Counted from the stretch's first letter, positions 23,820 through 36,844 are shown. The stretch: DNA of 64,000 nucleotides from Mesocentrotus franciscanus (GCA_037976565.1 CP137670.1:558001-622000), one strand, 5' to 3'. The notes: generated from the letters alone by a model not told the origin. Made by a program: numbers and translations.

Positions 23820-25015
23820 CTTCAATATACCACTGGATTCATGGAACTCAAGATTTCTAAGTCTCCAAAAGGGACAAACCATCTTTAAGCTAAAGCTGCC
23901 AATATTGTAATGACAATGTGCAAGGTACCATTAGACTAGTAATACAACCAATAGAGTTTCAATACTTGCCACTGTGAACATCAGAACCTTGAGACACCAC
24001 CTGACTATCAGAGAGGTGAGTACACAATCTCAATGTAATGTCTCTTTGAATCAACCTTAGCACAAGGATTCACAGAAGTGCCGACATGTTTCCTACTTTC
24101 CTTCTTTATAATTTTTACGATTAATTGTGAACTGCAATTCACTTTTTGATTCTCCAATTTTACCAACTTCAGTGAGAAGTGCAATGTTGCTCCACGAAAC
24201 CTGTCATGTTTATTTTTTTAATGCCAGCACAAGTCTGCTTTAATTTATAGTCTGGTAGCCCATAGATTTGACCACTATAACTTAATTAGACCATGTCATT
24301 AAAAAAGGTTTTCAGTCCGACCATACATGCAGCTGTCTGGTTTAGCTGAAATGGTCTTTGATGTAATGTGCTTCCTCACAAGGATAGTGTCTGTTCTGCT
24401 AGATACTCCATTGTTGGTCCGATTCCCCTTGTAACTTTGACCTCCTCATTCTCATTTTTTATAGTCGTGATCATCTTTCCCTTGACCCAGCCGTATACAG
24501 GTGTACTTGATCATCATCATTTCAGAGAAGAACATGAGAGTACTGTTTGAGTCAAACCAAGAGCCATGCCATAAGCCTCTGCCAAGTCCCTCTCAATGCA
24601 TGTGTGAAGCAGGATACGGGTATGCCTAGTACTTGATGGGATCCCATGTGGAATCTGTTGGTTTGAGAAATAAAGAACAGAGCTCCCAGTTAATGTTGGG
24701 TCTCAAGAACAGTGTGAACAGTGGTATTAAATAATATTATATTTCTTGGGTTAGGATTCATTAAAATGTCTACAAATTTCTTCTGAGTTACCTTTTTCCC
24801 TTTCTTACATGTACCATACCATCATATCATATATCATATCATATCATAAAATATCATATAACAACTTAACAAGTCAACGCAAAGCGTAGCACCCCCTCGC
24901 AGGGTACAAATGACCTACAGTATGTCATGTCAGAACAAGTTACCTCCATTACACTATACTATTATATTACTAGGCAAGGAAGTTAACCACATTTTCACAT
25001 ACATGTATATAATTA
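23820..25015. other. Non-coding, with an ATATC-type simple repeat
   Basis: No credible gene. CATATCATATCATATC-type repeats lie at about 24820-24860, just left of a tandem array. Confidence 0.5.
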
Positions 25016-25017
25016 GG

Positions 25018-25545
25018 TGATTTTGCATGTTTAATGAGCTATGACCTTTCACCTTTGACCTACATACTCCGAAATTGAACTTACATAGGCTGTGTTTTGA
25101 TGCCATGTACCTTCATATCACATTTCATTAAAATCCGTCTAACATTATAAAAGTTATTGAACGGAAAACAGATTCGCATATTTAATAAGCTATGACCTTT
25201 GACCTACATACTCTGAATTTCGAACTTAGGCTGTGTTTTGATACCATGTACCTTCATATCAAATTTGATTACAATCCATCAAACATTACGAAAGTTATCG
25301 ATCGGAAACCAGATTTGTATTTTTCGCATATTTAATGAGCTATGACCTTTGACCTTTAATCTACATACTCCGAAATCGAACTTAGCCTGTATTTTGATAC
25401 CATGTACCTTCATATCAAATTTCACTAAAATCCGTCAAACATTACTGAAGTTATCGATCGGAAATTCGTTACGGAAGGACGGAAGGAAGGACGGACGGCA
25501 GCGTTACTATATCCCCTCCGACTTCGTCGGCGAGGGGATAAAAAG
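25018..25545. repeat. Three-unit tandem array with TGACCTTTGACCT cores and a terminal hairpin
   Basis: Units start at about 25020, 25170 and 25320 (period about 150 bp), each with TTTAAT(G/A)AGCTATGACC, a TACATACTC segment and TACCTTCATATCA. Units 2 and 3 carry TGACCTTTGACCT, whose reverse complement is an AGGTCA direct repeat with one-base spacing. After the last unit come GGACGGAAGGAAGGACGGAC and the hairpin CCCCTCCGACTTCGTCGGCG (25516-25535). The arrangement resembles a non-autonomous element common in marine invertebrate genomes (from memory). Confidence 0.7.
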
Positions 25546-25813
25546 ATGGTCTAGCACATAGCTAGTAATCTGCAACATCAATCTAAATATTTTTGTAATC
25601 TTGTACACTGTATTGCCAATACTAACAAATGGGAAGGTTCACATTGTTTTCCCCCATAATTATCTATAACATAGCAATTTATAAATTGTATTATATGCAA
25701 TGCCCTACAATTTCTATGTGGATAAGACACAGTACAGTATTATATAAAATGAATCACTTTTAGAAACAAAATGATAAAAGAGTTTGAGTTATTACCATAA
25801 GGCGTAAAGAAGA

Positions 25814-26083
25814 AAGATGTTGTATTGCCCTTTGCGACCGACCCCCAAAATTGGAAATCTATGGTCGGCTTTTTAAAAAGTTTTTTTTTATAATGATTTT
25901 TTGAAGAAAAAATGTTTAATGAATCAAAAAATATGAAGTTAAAGCATTCAAAACTGAGAAGAAAAAAATTAATGCATTCAAAACTGAGAAATATCAGCCC
26001 AAAGAGGGAGGGGAAAATAAATAAATAAAGGTTTCCGACCGACCGACCCATGTTTTGGCACCTAAAGGGCCATACAACATCTT
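25814..26083. mobile_element. MITE-like element with 20-bp inverted ends
   Basis: AAGATGTTGTATTGCCCTTT (25814-25833) recurs inverted with one mismatch at 26064-26083. The 270-bp interior has poly-T and poly-A runs, two copies of GCATTCAAAACTGAGAA (25942-25958 and about 25975) and GACCGACC repeats. No coding capacity. Target duplication not resolved. Confidence 0.65.
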
Positions 26084-26089
26084 CTTTTT

Positions 26090-27420
26090 TAGGCCTAATT
26101 GCGATTAAATATTTTAAGTAAAGACAAATAAACTAAAGATTTTGATTGGAATACCCGGTAGTTTATTTTCATACTGTAAAATATATTTCATGCATATACA
26201 GGTGTATATGTCTTTGTTAACTGCCGCTTTATAATAAATCATTTCATTCTCCTGTTATGACAAATTGTGTTTCAATAGTCAGAAATCTCAGAATACAAAT
26301 TACACATATTATGTGTTGTTAGGTTGAGCAGGCCGCAATGTTTACCCGATCTAGCAACAACCAATGCTGGTAATTTGCATTCTGACTACTGAGAAACAAT
26401 AATACAAAACAGGCGAATGTAATAGCTCATTGCAAGGTAAACATGTATAAATTTTAATATTTTGAAAATGGTCTATTACATGGACATGAGCATGATCCAA
26501 AGGCATCAGTTTTTACATCCATTCATTGAAGAGCTACATGTACATGTATGCAGCATGTAATAGCCATCAATGAAAAATGGTGAAAAAATGGGGCAGGAGT
26601 CTTAAATACCCTGATCATTGAACATTCCAAAGTTTTTATTACAATCCATCTACATACCTCATAGATTTGCTGCTACTGTTACACTGGATCAACTTGATCT
26701 ACCACTTTCTCAAAGGATAATAAAAGCCCGTTGTCCCAATCGGTGGAGTACGCATGCAGTTTCTTCTTCATCTTGACAGTCACCTTGTGCCTTTGTGTTG
26801 ATAGTGATCAAGTGTCTACCTGCCCCTCTGAAAAATGGATATGCATTTTAAGAATTATAAAAATATATAAAATATCTAACATATCATACAGAATACAGGA
26901 TCAAAAGAAGTACATATTCTTATAATATTTCAGTACAGATGTGTACATGCTACACCTATTATTGTAAATTTCTTTGACAAAGCCAAAGAAATCCATGTTA
27001 CGTAAGCAAAGGATATACAAATCTTCCAATAAATATTTGCAAAGAGCATCTCAAAGGTGAAGAAATGCTTCAGCATGTATACGAAACAGTGATAATTACA
27101 CAAATTATGTTGATCGATGATCTTCCTATCTTTAAAATTAACTTACAAATAATAACGATTAAAATTCTAATACAAAAATTCTAATAACAAATATGATAAG
27201 GCATTTGAAATTTATCATTACAGGTATAAAAATATCATTTATTAGTATTGTCATGCATTTATTTACTTCATTTTTCATAAAGATACAATTTTAGCAAATG
27301 AACATACATGTATATTTATATAATAAAATAATAAGGGAAAACAATATAATTGGCTATGTATTAGGAATGTTTCAAAAACATGTGAACATGAACATGTGAA
27401 TATTGTTGAAGATGTATAGG
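26090..27420. other. Non-coding sequence, nothing recognised
   Basis: AT-rich, with TACATG patches near 26535. No coding or RNA feature supported. Confidence 0.5.
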
Positions 27421-27422
27421 AG

Positions 27423-27530
27423 ACAATAATAATAATATTGATAATAAAATGGTGCTTACAAAGCGCTTGTCACCGAAGTCTCTGAGCGCTACAATTTCAT
27501 TGCGATTCAATCTCTGTGTGACCAACTGAC
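27423..27530 (-). mobile_element. SINE-like tail (AAGCGCTTTG..ATT run)
   Basis: On the minus strand, GAGACTTCGGTGACAAGCGC is followed by TTTGTAAGCACCATTTTATT and an ATT-rich run (27423-27450). The GCGCTTTGTAAG plus ATT layout resembles the 3' end of the LINE at 55.5 kb. The 5' limit is uncertain. Confidence 0.4.
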
Positions 27531-28248
27531 CATAGGATTGAATGTACATGTACTACAAAAAATTGCCACATTTAAGCTTACATGTACATGTATGCCAAAA
27601 TGACTCCAAAGAGGATTTGAAAAGACTAAAATGTGATTGAAGTTTCATGAGCTGCTTTGTAAAATGATTCAGTCAGTGTACTTAGTACTAGCACTATTTC
27701 AAAAGGATTTTCGGTCACATTACAAGACATAATACAAAGCAATATTTAAGAATTTTTTACGAACAATTTCCTGTTCAATTTGGTTTTCCTACATGTCTTG
27801 TATGGCTGGTAACACTTTGTCTATCCACAACATCATCAAAATGTACTCTCTACATGTACATGTAGGTTAAATTTTACAGGAACCAGTAGTGAATTTGATC
27901 TGTGTTTGCTTTATTACCTTCATGTATACCAGGTAATTTTACCATGCATTTAAAATGCATATTTTGCCCGGTCCACAAACTAACAGTTTCGAGCGAGCAA
28001 TATTTCCTGATATTTTCACTCTTCCGGGTTTCGCAATTGACTTTGTGTACAAAAATTGTGTTCCATATTGAGCCCATTATGTATTGGCCAGCCCCATTTA
28101 ACATCCGGGACCTTCCAAACAGCTAAATCGCCGCAAAGTTTGAGCAGACTATCATGCAGCGCGGTAGTAGGGTATATAACTGTACAGTACCTTTTCCTGA
28201 TTCACAAAGGAATAGGTAATAATTATAATATTTACTGTCTTATCTTTT

Positions 28249-28318
28249 GGGAGATACAATGATATACATGTATTGCCCTTACTAAAATCAGTAAGGGCAA
28301 TATTTCCTTGTATCTCCC
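28249..28318. repeat. 70-bp hairpin
   Basis: An inner perfect 12-bp stem (28272-28283 with 28290-28301, ATTGCCCTTACT) closes a 6-base loop. An outer 10-bp stem (28249-28258 with 28309-28318, GGGAGATACA) encloses it. It may be a small foldback element or a structured transcript; there is no evidence for a microRNA beyond the fold. Confidence 0.6.
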
Positions 28319-28329
28319 TCAAGGCCAGT

Positions 28330-31190
28330 AATATAATATAAATGACAAACAACATGTTAAGCTCCAATTAATGATAATGATAGGCCATGCCAAACTATAG
28401 TGTATACCATTTGAAAACCCTTTATGTTATCTTTCCTATTAATGTTACTCATTCAATGATTCAATCTTAAATCTTCTACATAGGTGAATTTCACATATTT
28501 TAGGGGGAAAAGAATATGATCCATTAGCTATTCATAACCTACTGTATCATCATGATATTCGAACTATCACCTCAGATGTAATACATATACCAACATATTC
28601 GATTTAGAGAGGCTGCGCTGTTGTAAGGGAAAGTTTTTGCCCTGACTTTTTTTTAAATTTTAATTTACATAAGGTTTCTTTGTTGATATGCTTAAAGTGA
28701 TCTTATATTTACATAAATAGAAAATGAATCAATGTGACACCTACATGTACAGTATATCAAGATTTTTTCAAAACTATTGCAGCTACCATTTAAAGTTAGG
28801 ATATTTGCTTAGAGGTCAGGGTCAGCAAGACAACCATTATTGGAAGACATTGGACGATCACATTACCAAAACAAAGCCTTCAAAATTTTACAATTATTTG
28901 TAACATTTGAACCACATTGCTCACTGCAACACTGTATGGAAAGAGAGTGACTTGTCTGATTTGATTTACATTTCTTTAAACATAGCCCAACAGAATACTG
29001 GTACTATTTACATTGAGAGGGAGAAAGGGACTGGCCCATAAATTGTAACTGATGCCACATATATCTATAATGTATCCTCACAGCTCACTGAACATTGTAT
29101 AATAAGTTGAAACAGGATTTTTCAAAGATTAGAATTTTGTACCACTCAAAAAAGTAGGCTTTTGACCACTACTATTACATGTAGAGGTTTTAGTCCATCA
29201 ATACTTCAGAGTTGAAGCTGCCAGGAGAGGAATTTAATCTATTTTTTTATTAGTAAGATGTATAAATGTTATGATTATACTCAGATCAATCCTGTTTTGC
29301 TTTAAAAAGTGATTTGAAAAATGACACTAGCAAAAACTTCACAGAACTAGTAAATGGAGCTTCAAATGATTACATGTAAATGTCACAGATATTAAATATT
29401 TGAACCTTGAAGAAGATATATGCATTTCTGAAACAATCCACCGTTTAGAAAGTTGGTTTTCGTTAATATCACTTATGAGAATATAATACTTTCCTTTTAT
29501 ATTGTGTGATACCTGTAGACCTATTTCTCTATGCAATGATATGATACAGTACCCAATTTATTGTGGTGCCATTATTGAGAGTTATTATTTTGAGAGTTTC
29601 ACCAGATCTTTTGGATAACAAGATATCTGTTTGGGTGCAGAAATCTACAATTTCATTAAAATATGTATTTTAGAATCAACATTAAAAGTAAGAGTCACTA
29701 TTTTATTTTGCAACATTGTCACTTATCACGTTTCCCATTCAGCAGTATACTGCACATCTCAAAATTACAAAATCCATATAATTTAGGCACCAATGTAAAG
29801 GGAAATTAATTGGTCAATGAAATGTTATAATGCAATGCTATGCAATTGATGAATTAACAAAGGACAAACTTCTAAAGGTAGTCATACAATCGTGTTGACA
29901 GAAAATTAAAATAGCAGAATAGGTAAGGTCCTGAAGACCTGAAGTTGGAAGTCTTTTGTTATTCCAGTTTTAATATGAGTTTAAGAATGCTCCCCAATTA
30001 GTAAGGTTTTAATTACTGATATTTGCTGCAAGCCTGAAACTCCAAATTTGTCTACTTCAACTCCTTGAAAAAGGATATTGTCTGCTGAAAACAAAGCTAC
30101 AACATGTACATGTACATGTATACTGTATATACATTCTTCTGTACAGCTTTCTGACAAGGCTCTCACAATAAGGATAACATCATTTCCTTCAGGATGACAC
30201 AGTACACTGCAGAATTTTTGTTGCCGTGCATTAAAAATATCCTGAGAAATCTAAACTGTATTATGTTTTGAGCCTGAACACATTCACTGTATCACCGAAT
30301 GTCTGTTCTATGATTCTTTAAAATGTTGGTATTTGTATACACTCTACATGTAAAAAGTTACATGAGGGTATTCAACATGTTTTAATGGATGCTTTTACTT
30401 TGTTCGGTACAACATACCCAATATATAAATATACCTACAATGTAGATTAAATTGAGAGAATATTTCTTTAATACAATATATCTCTAGGGTTGATAAACTA
30501 TTACATCTCTATTTAACATCAACCACGAAAAGAAAAGATATTGTTGGGTGAAATATTTGCGCATTGTGTTAAAGATTTCTCTACTAAAGTACTGAGATTG
30601 GTTCAGATATTGAAGTTATGAAAATAATAATCACTATTCATTCATTATTGTTTTTAACTAATCGACCTACATGTTACCAATGACTTTGACTCACTCACTC
30701 GATATTCAAGAACATTATTACAATTTGTAAGTACCGGTAGTGACTTTTGGTCATTGGATGATGGATTAAGGTTTTAATGATGAATTTCATGGCTATTTAA
30801 TGTACACATCAGCAACAACAGCAAAATAGAGAGTTTCTATATTCACAGTACATTATACAACTACATGTAAATGCTTCTGCTGGTTCTGCACATGCAATGC
30901 ACAGTATCAATAACGTTGTTGGATTATATAATATACCATCCTATATAGCAAGTTGAATTGGTAAATAAAGAAAGATCAGAGAAAAAATTGGTGAGAGTTT
31001 GAGGGAAATGCTCAGAGAAAAATAAGAAAGTTCAAAGTAATTGAAAAAAAGAAAAAGAAAAACTATTAGAAAGCTGTAATCAATAAACATACAAAACCAG
31101 CATATCAGTCATTCTACTGTAATATATTTGGGCAACTCTCCATTCCTTTCACACTTTACAACAAAATTTACAGTATTCCAGTCCCTTTTC
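28330..31190. other. Non-coding sequence
   Basis: AT-rich with TACATG patches (30102-30120). Reading frames lack recognisable motifs. No RNA gene seen. Confidence 0.5.
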
Positions 31191-31194
31191 TCTC

Positions 31195-31312
31195 AGAGCC
31201 ATAGGTAGCTCAATAGGTTCATGCCCAGTTGACCAAAGGCCCGCGAGACTGAAGGCCTCTGTTTGTATAATGCGCTATATACATGTAAAAATCTAATTAT
31301 CATTATTATTTA
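31195..31312 (+). mobile_element. tRNA-derived SINE-like element
   Basis: Starts with an A-box-like GGTAGCTCAATAGGTTCATG (31204-31223), passes through GACTGAAGGCC and ends in ATAATGCGCTATATACATG followed by an AT-rich ATTATCATTATT tail. An imperfect inverted copy of the middle part lies at about 31433-31475. The B box is not clear. The tail is of the same GCGCTATATA type as other copies here. Confidence 0.45.
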
Positions 31313-31479
31313 TACATGTACATGTAGTAGGGGCAGCGGAACGTTTTTCAGTGGGGGGGGGGGGAGGGCATTGACGTACATTTACATGGAGGCATGCAGG
31401 GAAAGGAGACAAATCTGAAGGGAAAAATCGGCCTTGCAGGCCTTCAGTCTCGGTGGCTTCGGTCAATTGGGCAGACCCT

Positions 31480-32095
31480 GCTCAATACATGTAGGTCCTC
31501 TAAAAATGAAGAGGTCCTATTATAGACATAATAAGTGTTTAATGATATGAGAGAGTGGTCCAAATCACAATGCCAAATCATCAATTTGAAAATTTGAATT
31601 TCATATATACTGTACTGACTACAAATTTCAAACATTAAAGGTATAGACCAGTTTTGGAAAGGTCTCCCTCTCAAAAAATGAAATGGAAGCTCTTATTACC
31701 AATCATGTAAAAGAATATATGCTTTTACTCATACGTGATGATACAAATTTTGCAGGGAAACCGCCTATGTTTTCTGCTTTCTGTACTATCAGGGATACAT
31801 TTCCCTAAAAAAAAAACTATGACTATCAATACTTGCTAAGTGGCTCTCAACCTAAATCTTTATTTCCTGCACCCCAGGGAAGAACAGTTTTCTTTATACT
31901 AACAAATCTGAATGGGTTATCCTGCCATTCACTTTACCATTGATTTTACTATGTACATGTACATATTGTGATATTGAAAATAAAAACCAATACCAATACC
32001 AAACCTTTACAATGTTTACTTATTAGATAAAAAAGGTTGACAAAATAAACATTAAAATTTTAACTTGCAATACTCTTTTGGTCCTGAATAACTTG
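31480..32095. other. Non-coding sequence, nothing recognised
   Basis: No gene or repeat identified beyond short TACATG runs. Confidence 0.5.
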
Positions 32096-32099
32096 ACCA

Positions 32100-32350
32100 T
32101 CAAGTGTCATACATGTACATGTATGATGGTAAGGCTTTAACCTTATTACCCAGCAAGTCTTCAATAATATTCCAAATATTTATAAGATTTCTTTTATTGT
32201 CATTAAAATGTTTCTGGATAATAACTAAGTCAGGTTTTGCATAATAATTTATCAAGTATATTACCCATATTCTTATTAACCTTTTTACTAACTTCAGAAG
32301 CATTCAGACAATATTGTTTATGTTTATTCATTACATCAACCAAACTAACT
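32100..32350 (-). pseudogene. Possible LINE fragment (endonuclease-RT linker region)
   Basis: On the minus strand a stretch reads HFNDNKRNLINIWNIIEDLL followed by GNKVKALPS. This resembles the linker between endonuclease and RT domains in many LINE polyproteins, where a KNxxxxWxxINxxL pattern is common (from memory). The neighbouring frame upstream is disrupted. No catalytic motif is present, so the call is tentative. Confidence 0.4.
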
Positions 32351-32459
32351 CAAATGTCATTCAAGAATGTTGTTGTTTTAACAGCTATTAATGTATTTAC
32401 AGTTCATTTCTATTTCTTTTCAAGAGATTTTGGTCATATCTTTTTTGTTTTAATATAGA

Positions 32460-33375
32460 AACAAAATTTGAGTAAATAATACCAACAAAATCATTGCCAT
32501 TAATTGGCATAATCTTCAATGGTCAATGTTAGGATTAATCCTTTCATGTACATACCGGTCATCAACTGGTGTATGAGTAAATATTTTCATGTTTGATTTG
32601 GGTTTCTGAATATCATTGTAACTACTATCAGTGATAGTAGTGATTAATTGTTGCAGTAAAAAAAATCATCTAAGTCATGATTTCATCTCTAAAATTAGTG
32701 TCAAGAGAATCTAAAATTAACATACATGTAGGAACACCACCATCCCTTCAACACACGTACAGTACGTGTATATTTACATTGGATAAAAGTGTAACCTTGT
32801 TTATTGAACAATAATGAAGTATTTCATGAATCCATGTTTCAGAGAGGTTCTTGAGTTAAAGGCTATCTGTTTGGATAATATGTCCTAATTTGGAATTAAA
32901 CCAATCTAAATTATATTTTTTGTATTCTTCAGAGTTATTATTTACAAGCTTCATTACAAGTTTACAACATTAATGTTTTTGAGGTAGGTATTGAATTTAA
33001 CCATCATACCCTTGATAAGCTCAATATCAGTAATATATTTACAGAGAAATAAATTTGACAAATATTCTTGTCATAATTGAAACATGCATGTGCAGGTACT
33101 ACCATTTTTGTTATCCTTTTTCATAATTGTGTACATACATTAGTTTACTCTTAAACATATTATACAACTGTACAAAGGCAAAAATTAATTTTGTTTTTGG
33201 TAACATGAAAACACAAGTGAGAAGACATGACCAAAATTAATAGAAATAAAAATCTTGTTAAAATAATACATTTGAAATGCAAAAACAATATGTGAAGACA
33301 ATAAAATAATAAAACCCAAAAAATCAAACAAATTGAAACAAAAAAAGAAGTAAAGTATTTACACTAGTTAAAGGT
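32460..33375. other. Non-coding sequence, nothing recognised
   Basis: AT-rich; includes the short palindrome ACACGTACAGTACGTGT near 32753. No gene supported. Confidence 0.5.
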
Positions 33376-33380
33376 ATTAA

Positions 33381-34485
33381 AGCCCCTCTATACAATTGTA
33401 TAATAATGTTACTAGTCAATGGATGAGAGTGAACATACATGTAGCCCTGCATGTTGATCTACTGATATTAGACATACAATTTGATGGTAACATTTCACTT
33501 GAATTGTATCATAATCTAAAAGGGGATGTCATTTAAGACACTTTCTGATGAAAGAATACAAAATTTGGGTTTTCTGCGAACAACATTAAAAACCAAATAT
33601 GTATTCTTCAGAGCAAGACAATCACCCCCCCCCCGGAGGACAACTACCCCTGTGGACAATTACCCCCTCCCTGTTCTTTAAAGGTACTATGTCCCATTTG
33701 CAGGCCAAAAATGAAAAGGTTAAATTCCAACGGCATTTGAAAGACAATACTAATTTAGAACTTCCCTAAAAAAAGTGGGCTTGAAAATGTCTTTAAGTGG
33801 GAAAATAACGACTATTAGTTGTCGAATCGACTTAGGAGCTATAGAGCCAGTAAGTAATAGTCTGATTTTTCAGACCATTGTACCGAATGGTCGTACGTTT
33901 TATGCTGCGCAAAGATTCAATCAGTTTAATTTTGGCCATTACAAGAAGTGGGTTATTGATGTAGACAAATGCTCATGTACCCTTTACAGCTCATTTTATG
34001 TATGTTATTACCAAAGATGAAAAAGCCAGTCAGTCACTCAATAGTGTCTGACAGTGAAGTCTAGCAAGTAAACGGGTTTCCTTGCATAATTTGAATATTA
34101 GGACACTGCTAACGTTTAAATTTCACAGATAGGACATACATGACATATTCATAATTCCTGCAAAGTTCTACAGAATTTGATGTTGGCTGCAAAGGGACAT
34201 AGTATCTTTAGGGAACTCTACCCTGATACTTATTTTAATAAAAGCAGAATTTTTTTCAGGAAGGTAATTGTCCCGCTTGGAATCCACCGGAGGTGATTGC
34301 TCAGGGGGTAATAGTCCTAGAACCTGTTTTCTTTTATCAATATTTGTCTTCAAACACGTTTTGGGGGGAAATCTTTGCAGAAGTGTGTCTTAAATGGCAA
34401 CTCCTTTTACATTATGATATAGTTTACGTGAAATTTTGCCGTCAAATCTTTGGCGAATTTGGGCTCCCAACACTTTAGAGGGGCT
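33381..34485. mobile_element. TTAA-flanked non-autonomous DNA transposon (family C), host of a nested element
   Basis: TTAA at 33377-33380 and 34486-34489 flank ends AGCCCCTCTA and, inverted, AGCCCCTCTA (perfect 10 bp). Removing the nested family A copy (33682-34207) leaves about 0.58 kb. An inverted fragment of its left end (33395-33470) occurs at 36115-36190. The interior includes a C10 run and CCGGAGG and ACAATTACCCCCTCC segments. No transposase. Confidence 0.65.
33682..34207. mobile_element. TTAA-flanked non-autonomous DNA transposon (family A), copy 2 (nested)
   Basis: Second copy of the 21524-22054 element: AGGTACTATGTCCC left end, GGGACATAGTATCT right end, preceded by TTAA (33678-33681) and followed by TTAG (34208-34211), one base off the expected duplicate. 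It lies inside the family C element, so it inserted later. Its internal frame (33775-34020) differs from copy 1 by one amino acid (Ile to Val) over the shared part. Confidence 0.8.
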
Positions 34486-36114
34486 TTAAACTGCAAGGAA
34501 AGTGTTCAGTATACAATGTATATGGTTCACTGTACAAGAGATGTACCAGCCAAATGTGACATTATGTATTTAAATTATCCATTATCTTTCTTACATCTTT
34601 GTTTTTATCATGGAGGATGAGTGCGATAACTTGTCCTCACTTGTCCATGCAGTGGTTTAGGACAGGATCTTGTCAGGGATAGCAAAGCAGCATTTTTCTT
34701 TTGTCAGGTCTTCTTGGATTGATTTTTTTTCAAGCAAGTTTTTTCCTTCCTCTCAAAGAAGCATGCAATTGTGTAGAAGACTAGGAGTTGAATTTAGCTA
34801 TAATTGCCAATTGGGCAAGATTTTTTCTTCTTCTTAGAATCATCTGGCATTGCCTTTTTTTCTTGATAGCTCGTCTGGTTCACTCTGATTTCGGCATTTG
34901 ATTCACTGTGAGTGAGGGGAGGCTTTGCAATGCAGTTTGTGTGTGATTGCTGATCTCATCGCGCACAGTAGCTTTAAAAAAATGGTCAGATAAGGTGAAA
35001 GTAAACTTGTCCTTATATTTTGATGTTCTATAATGATTTTTTAACGTTATATATATGAAAATTAGATTATTTTTTTCAACCTTTTTTTCTAAAACAATTT
35101 GTTTCGAGAAGAAGAAAAAAAAACGAGGCCAAATTTTGTGCAAAATTCCAAGGAAAATCTCTAATTGACCCCCTCCATTGTGCCTGTGCCAAGGATTACA
35201 GATTATCGTACACAGATGTGTCAGTGAATGGGAAAGTCTGACAAATGTTAGTTTCTTTTATTCAAATTTAAAAATTCCCCATACCAGACAGTTATTTCTG
35301 TCTAACTCTTGGCGAGAGAAATGCCAAGGATCTCATCAACTGCTTTGAGGATGATTGCGTCTGTGCATCTGTAATACCTAGTTTAAGCAGAGGTTGCGGA
35401 GACTGCACGGCTACATATATTGCACTGAAATTGCACGATTTCTGTACAACCTCCGAGCAGCCTCTGTACGGATTTGCCCCGGCCTGCCGAGGGCCAATAC
35501 AAGAAATGGCACGATGCTCGTAGATAATGTAAACACAAACATCATAGCCCGTAGCCACTTACGATGCCCCCAAAATCGCACACACACACAAAAATAGTAG
35601 AAAAATTTATAGTCAGCGCCAGGGCAAATGTAAACTAAGCATTAGCACTAATTAGTTATTGATACGCTGAATTTATAGTTCAACTTCTGTCGTGACTTGT
35701 GAGTAATTCTTCTGCACATTTGCTTGGAGTTGGACTCTTGGAGTAACAAGTTTTACCTATGTACGTACCTAATATAGTAATACCCCACACATTTATTTAT
35801 AGTATACAGCGTAGCACATCGTCGCCAACAACGTGGCCGTGGTAGTCTAAAAATGTGCGGGGTATTCTGCAGTTAAGACCAAGTTTTTGCTATGTGTATC
35901 TCGTTCTTAAGTTAAGTGGTAGTTTGCATTCTTTTCATTTTAGTTGTAGAGGTGTATGTAGATGTTACTTTACTAGTACTAGTAGTCTAGCCTGTAGTAG
36001 TATTAATGGCTATGCCTATGCTATGCTATGGTCATAATCATAATCATTATCATATGATATGGACTTATTTCAGCTAAATTTTGTGAAGTTATTCACTTAT
36101 TGCCCAGTCTAATA

Positions 36115-36190
36115 ATATATCAGTAGATCAACATGCAGGGCTATGTTCACTCTCATCCATTGACTAGTAACATTATTATACACGAGATTG
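36115..36190 (-). mobile_element. Fragment of family C element
   Basis: Reverse-complement match to about 33395-33475, sharing ACTAGTCAATGGATGAGAGT. Only the left-end portion is present. Confidence 0.7.
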
Positions 36191-36844
36191 TCAAGATTGG
36201 AATCATGCATTTAAACTGACTAGGCCTATTACAGTATGTACTACGTACTAACTCCCGGCTCCCTGGAGTTACGCCACTGCTTGCTGCAGCTGCAGCTACA
36301 CGAACCGCCAGCCTGGCCCGATACTGCGGCGCGGCAGAAGCACAATTTCAACTAATGAAGCTTAGGCCTAGAGTCTAGGCCTAGCTATAAAAATAAATTT
36401 AAAAAAAATAAACCTATATATATACTGCTCTTGTTGTCAAAGGAAAAACCAAAACAAACCTTACCTTAAAACATCGGCCAAAACATCTCTAAAATACCAA
36501 AAATATGAGAATATGTAGCTTTTCACCGGCTTATTATTATTTGGGACGTCGGATAACAACATGCACGTGTTAAGATATCATCTAGATAGTCTAGTTCTAA
36601 GCACACGCAGACTGCTATTTGTGACATTAAGCTGATCAACTTGTACCGACCCAGCACTGAGCCACCGACCATAAACCCAGTGGCGGGTCGAGGGGGGGGG
36701 GGGAATCCCCTGTATCCGCTAGAAGAAAAAATAAGGTAATTTTTTTTTTTTGCTCACTAGTGCATTAGAACGACTGAAAATAAGACTATATGAGCAATAT
36801 ACTCATAGAGTGTTAGTAAGTATATATCTCTATGGCAATACTAG

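Noticed and set aside
25018..25450. CRISPR array or satellite DNA
   Set aside because: Three units of about 150 bp with no short repeat/unique spacer pattern; an animal transposon-like tandem repeat explains it.
35292..35597. Coding exon on either strand in the GC-richer patch
   Set aside because: Both strands are open over the same interval, no domain or clear splice signals; not supportable.
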